Shown piece after piece: positions 6,086 through 7,487 of a DNA stretch of 7,487 bases. The translations under genes and the position numbers were made by a program. The notes under the pieces are model-generated. The model saw nothing but the letters and a program-made list of their open reading frames with translations. It did no database searches and was not told the DNA's origin. Each line of letters starts with the position of its first letter. Position 1 is the first letter of the stretch. Source of the DNA: Chloroflexi bacterium RBG_16_70_13 (GTDB lineage Bacteria; Chloroflexota; Limnocylindria; Limnocylindrales; CSP1-4); contig MGOD01000061.1 in assembly GCA_001795245.1 (NCBI GenBank), forward strand, positions 1-7,487. The letters are read 5' to 3'.

Positions 6086-6837
6086 CGGGTGCGGGTGCCG
6101 CCCTTCGGATCGAGGGCGTCCACAAGTCGTTCGCGAAGCTCGAGGTTCTTCGCGGCGTCGACCTCGAGGTCGCCGAGCACGAGGTCGTCTGCCTCATAGG
6201 GGCGTCGGGCTCCGGCAAGTCGACACTCCTTCGCTGCATCAATCTCCTCGAGCCGATCGAGGCCGGGCGGATCGTCGTCGAAGGGCTGGAGATCACCGCC
6301 CCGGACGCCGACATCGATGCCATCCGGCGCCGGATCGGGATCGTCTTCCAGGCGTTCAACCTCTTCCCCCACATGTCGGTCCTCGACAACATCACCCTGG
6401 CCCCGATCCGTGTCCTCAAGCGACCGCGGGCGCAGGCGGAGGCCGACGCGACGGCGCTCCTCGCGCGCTTCGGGCTCGCTGACAAGCGCGACGACTACCC
6501 CGACCGACTGTCGGGCGGCCAGCAGCAGCGGGTCGCGATCATCCGGGCCCTGGCGATGGAGCCCGACCTGCTCCTCCTCGACGAGGTCACGAGCGCCCTC
6601 GACCCGGAGCTCGTCGCAGAGGTCCTCGAGATCATCCGCGAGCTTGCTGGCCAGGGCATGACGATGGTCATCGCGACCCACGAGATGAGCTTCGCCAGAG
6701 AGATCGCCGACCGCGTCTGCTTCCTCGACGATGGAGTAATCCTCGAACAGGGCCCACCCGAGCGCATCTTCGGCGCGCCGGAGCAGCCGCGGACGCGCCA
6801 GTTTCTTGCTCGAATCGTCGCCGCGGGCCGGCTTTAG
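6082..6837 (+). CDS. ABC transporter ATP-binding protein, polar amino-acid type (GlnQ/HisP-like)
   Basis: This 251-residue ATPase powers the amino-acid importer from the cytoplasmic side, working as a dimer on the permease. All motifs are present: Walker A GASGSGKST (40-48), the Q-loop glutamine Q90 in VFQAFNLFPH, the signature LSGGQQQR (143-150), Walker B LLLLDEVTSALD (163-174), the D-loop at 171-174, and the H-loop histidine H200 in IATHEM. The DEVTSALD wording and FQAFNLFPHMSVLDN are characteristic of the GlnQ/HisP group. The ATG at 6082 overlaps the permease stop by four bases. The same frame stays open far upstream inside the permease gene, but that part is an out-of-frame shadow and the domain begins at 6082. 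The gene ends inside the left arm of a hairpin shared with the convergent deacetylase gene. The function as an importer ATPase is firm; the substrate is unknown. Confidence 0.95.
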   Translation: MTGAGAALRIEGVHKSFAKLEVLRGVDLEVAEHEVVCLIGASGSGKSTLLRCINLLEPIEAGRIVVEGLEITAPDADIDAIRRRIGIVFQAFNLFPHMSVLDNITLAPIRVLKRPRAQAEADATALLARFGLADKRDDYPDRLSGGQQQRVAIIRALAMEPDLLLLDEVTSALDPELVAEVLEIIRELAGQGMTMVIATHEMSFAREIADRVCFLDDGVILEQGPPERIFGAPEQPRTRQFLARIVAAGRL

Positions 6838-6868
6838 GGCTCGAAGCCGCCTGACGGCTTCCTGCCCT
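6836..6868. terminator. Bidirectional hairpin between convergent genes
   Basis: Bases 6843-6849 (GAAGCCG) pair with 6855-6861 (CGGCTTC) around a 5-base loop. After a 2-base internal mismatch, AGGGC (6836-6840) pairs with GCCCT (6864-6868). The structure spans the 30-base gap between the ATPase stop (6835-6837) and the deacetylase stop (6868-6870) and touches both stop codons. There is no strong U-tract on either strand. Its position between tail-to-tail genes suggests a shared terminator. Confidence 0.55.
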
Positions 6869-7487
6869 CATGTTCCCTGCATCTCGGCCAGCGTCACCGG
6901 CGTCAGGCCGCGCGACTGGAGTCCGGCGAGGAGGTCGGGCAGGGCCTCGAGGGTGTGCCAGCCACCGAGGTGCATGAGCACGATCGAGCCGCCCTGCGCT
7001 CGCGAGATGACCTTCGTCACGATGTCGTCGGCGGTCGGCCCGCCATCTGCGGTCGACTTCCAGTCGAGGGTGTCGACGTCCCACATCACGAGCCGCGACC
7101 AGCCGGCCGCCCCGACCCCGACCCGGACGTCGTAGGTCCAGGCGCCGTACGGCGGCCGGAACCATGGCGTCGTGGGCATCCCGATGAGGTCGCGGATGGC
7201 GTCGTCCGACGAGCGCAGCTGGTCGGCCATCTGGGCCGCGCTGAGGGTCGTGAAGTCGGGGTGGTGCCAGGAATGGTTACCGATGGCAAACAGGTCCGGA
7301 CGTAGAGCGGCCAGCTCGAGCGCGGCCCGGCCCTCGGTCGTCGTCGTTCCCGCCTTCCCGGTCGGGAAGAGGGTCGCGTGGACGTCGTGGTCGATGAGCC
7401 ACTGGACGATCTCGACGGCCGGGTCGAGCCGGCCGCCCATGTCGAAGGTCAGTGCGATCTGGTCCGTGCCTCGCGTGCCATGGCTCA
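6868..7487 (-). CDS. Polysaccharide deacetylase (CE4/NodB-like), 5' end outside window
   Basis: This is a metal-dependent carbohydrate esterase of family 4, which removes N-acetyl groups from cell-wall or surface polysaccharide, normally outside the cytoplasm. The frame is open through the right edge, so the N-terminus and any signal peptide are missing; the ATG at 7440 is internal to motif 1. Motif 1 reads IALTFDMGG (about 7435-7458). The catalytic-base aspartate is kept, but the second Asp of the usual TFDDG, a metal ligand, is Met. Motif 2, NHSWHHPDF, holds the two metal-binding histidines (about 7252-7278). Motif 3 is FRPPYGAW (about 7138-7161). Later come MWDVDTLDWK and SIVLMHLGGWHTLEALPDLL, with the motif 5 histidine. 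The protein ends ARGLTPVTLAEMQGT-like at its C-terminus, as in many family members. It converges on the ATPase gene and shares a hairpin with it. Family is firm. Substrate, and whether the motif 1 change affects activity, are open. Confidence 0.88.
   Translation of the reverse strand, partial: SHGTRGTDQIALTFDMGGRLDPAVEIVQWLIDHDVHATLFPTGKAGTTTTEGRAALELAALRPDLFAIGNHSWHHPDFTTLSAAQMADQLRSSDDAIRDLIGMPTTPWFRPPYGAWTYDVRVGVGAAGWSRLVMWDVDTLDWKSTADGGPTADDIVTKVISRAQGGSIVLMHLGGWHTLEALPDLLAGLQSRGLTPVTLAEMQGT

Overview
The window is very GC-rich with strong G/C preference at third codon positions. It carries ordinary chromosomal bacterial genes packed tightly in both directions. The Ala/Thr/Pro-rich lipoprotein linker, the two-cysteine amino-acid binding protein, the WYL regulator and the general protein style resemble uncultured Chloroflexota (Limnocylindria-like), with Actinobacteria as the main alternative. 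This placement is an impression from protein style, not a measurement. I see no rRNA, tRNA, CRISPR array, transposase, integrase or phage gene.

Layout. (1) 2-382 (+): the C-terminal end of an M23 (LytM-type) peptidase, cut by the left edge. (2) 444-2857 (-): a two-gene unit in which a WYL-domain HTH regulator is followed, 5 bases later, by a SAMHD1/dGTPase-like HD phosphohydrolase. It converges on the M23 gene. (3) 2858-3042: a divergent intergenic region holding a cluster of short palindromes. (4) 3043-3300 (+): an 85-residue protein of unknown function, followed by a hairpin with a perfect 14-bp stem that looks like a terminator. (5) 3460-6837 (+): a probable four-gene run made of a SAM hydroxide adenosyltransferase (DUF62), a family-3 substrate-binding lipoprotein, an amino-acid-type ABC permease and its ATPase, with gaps of 14, 19 and -4 bases. 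(6) 6868-7487 (-): a polysaccharide deacetylase (CE4), convergent with the ATPase gene and cut by the right edge.

How the genes work together. The binding protein, permease and ATPase form a complete polar-amino-acid-type ABC importer. The upstream DUF62 enzyme hydrolyses SAM to adenosine and methionine. Its tight linkage suggests, without proving, a tie between SAM turnover and amino-acid uptake. The WYL regulator probably controls its own two-gene unit and perhaps the divergent small gene through the palindromes between them. The M23 peptidase and the deacetylase at the two edges are cell-envelope enzymes with no visible link to each other.

Most notable points. The binding-protein gene is frameshifted: its lipoprotein signal peptide (start 4308) lies in one frame and the mature protein (from about 4375) in the next, with the break at about 4368-4377. 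The regulator-dNTPase pair with its palindrome cluster deserves a look as a possible nucleotide-control or defence module, but that is inference. I did not find clear evidence of a new system.
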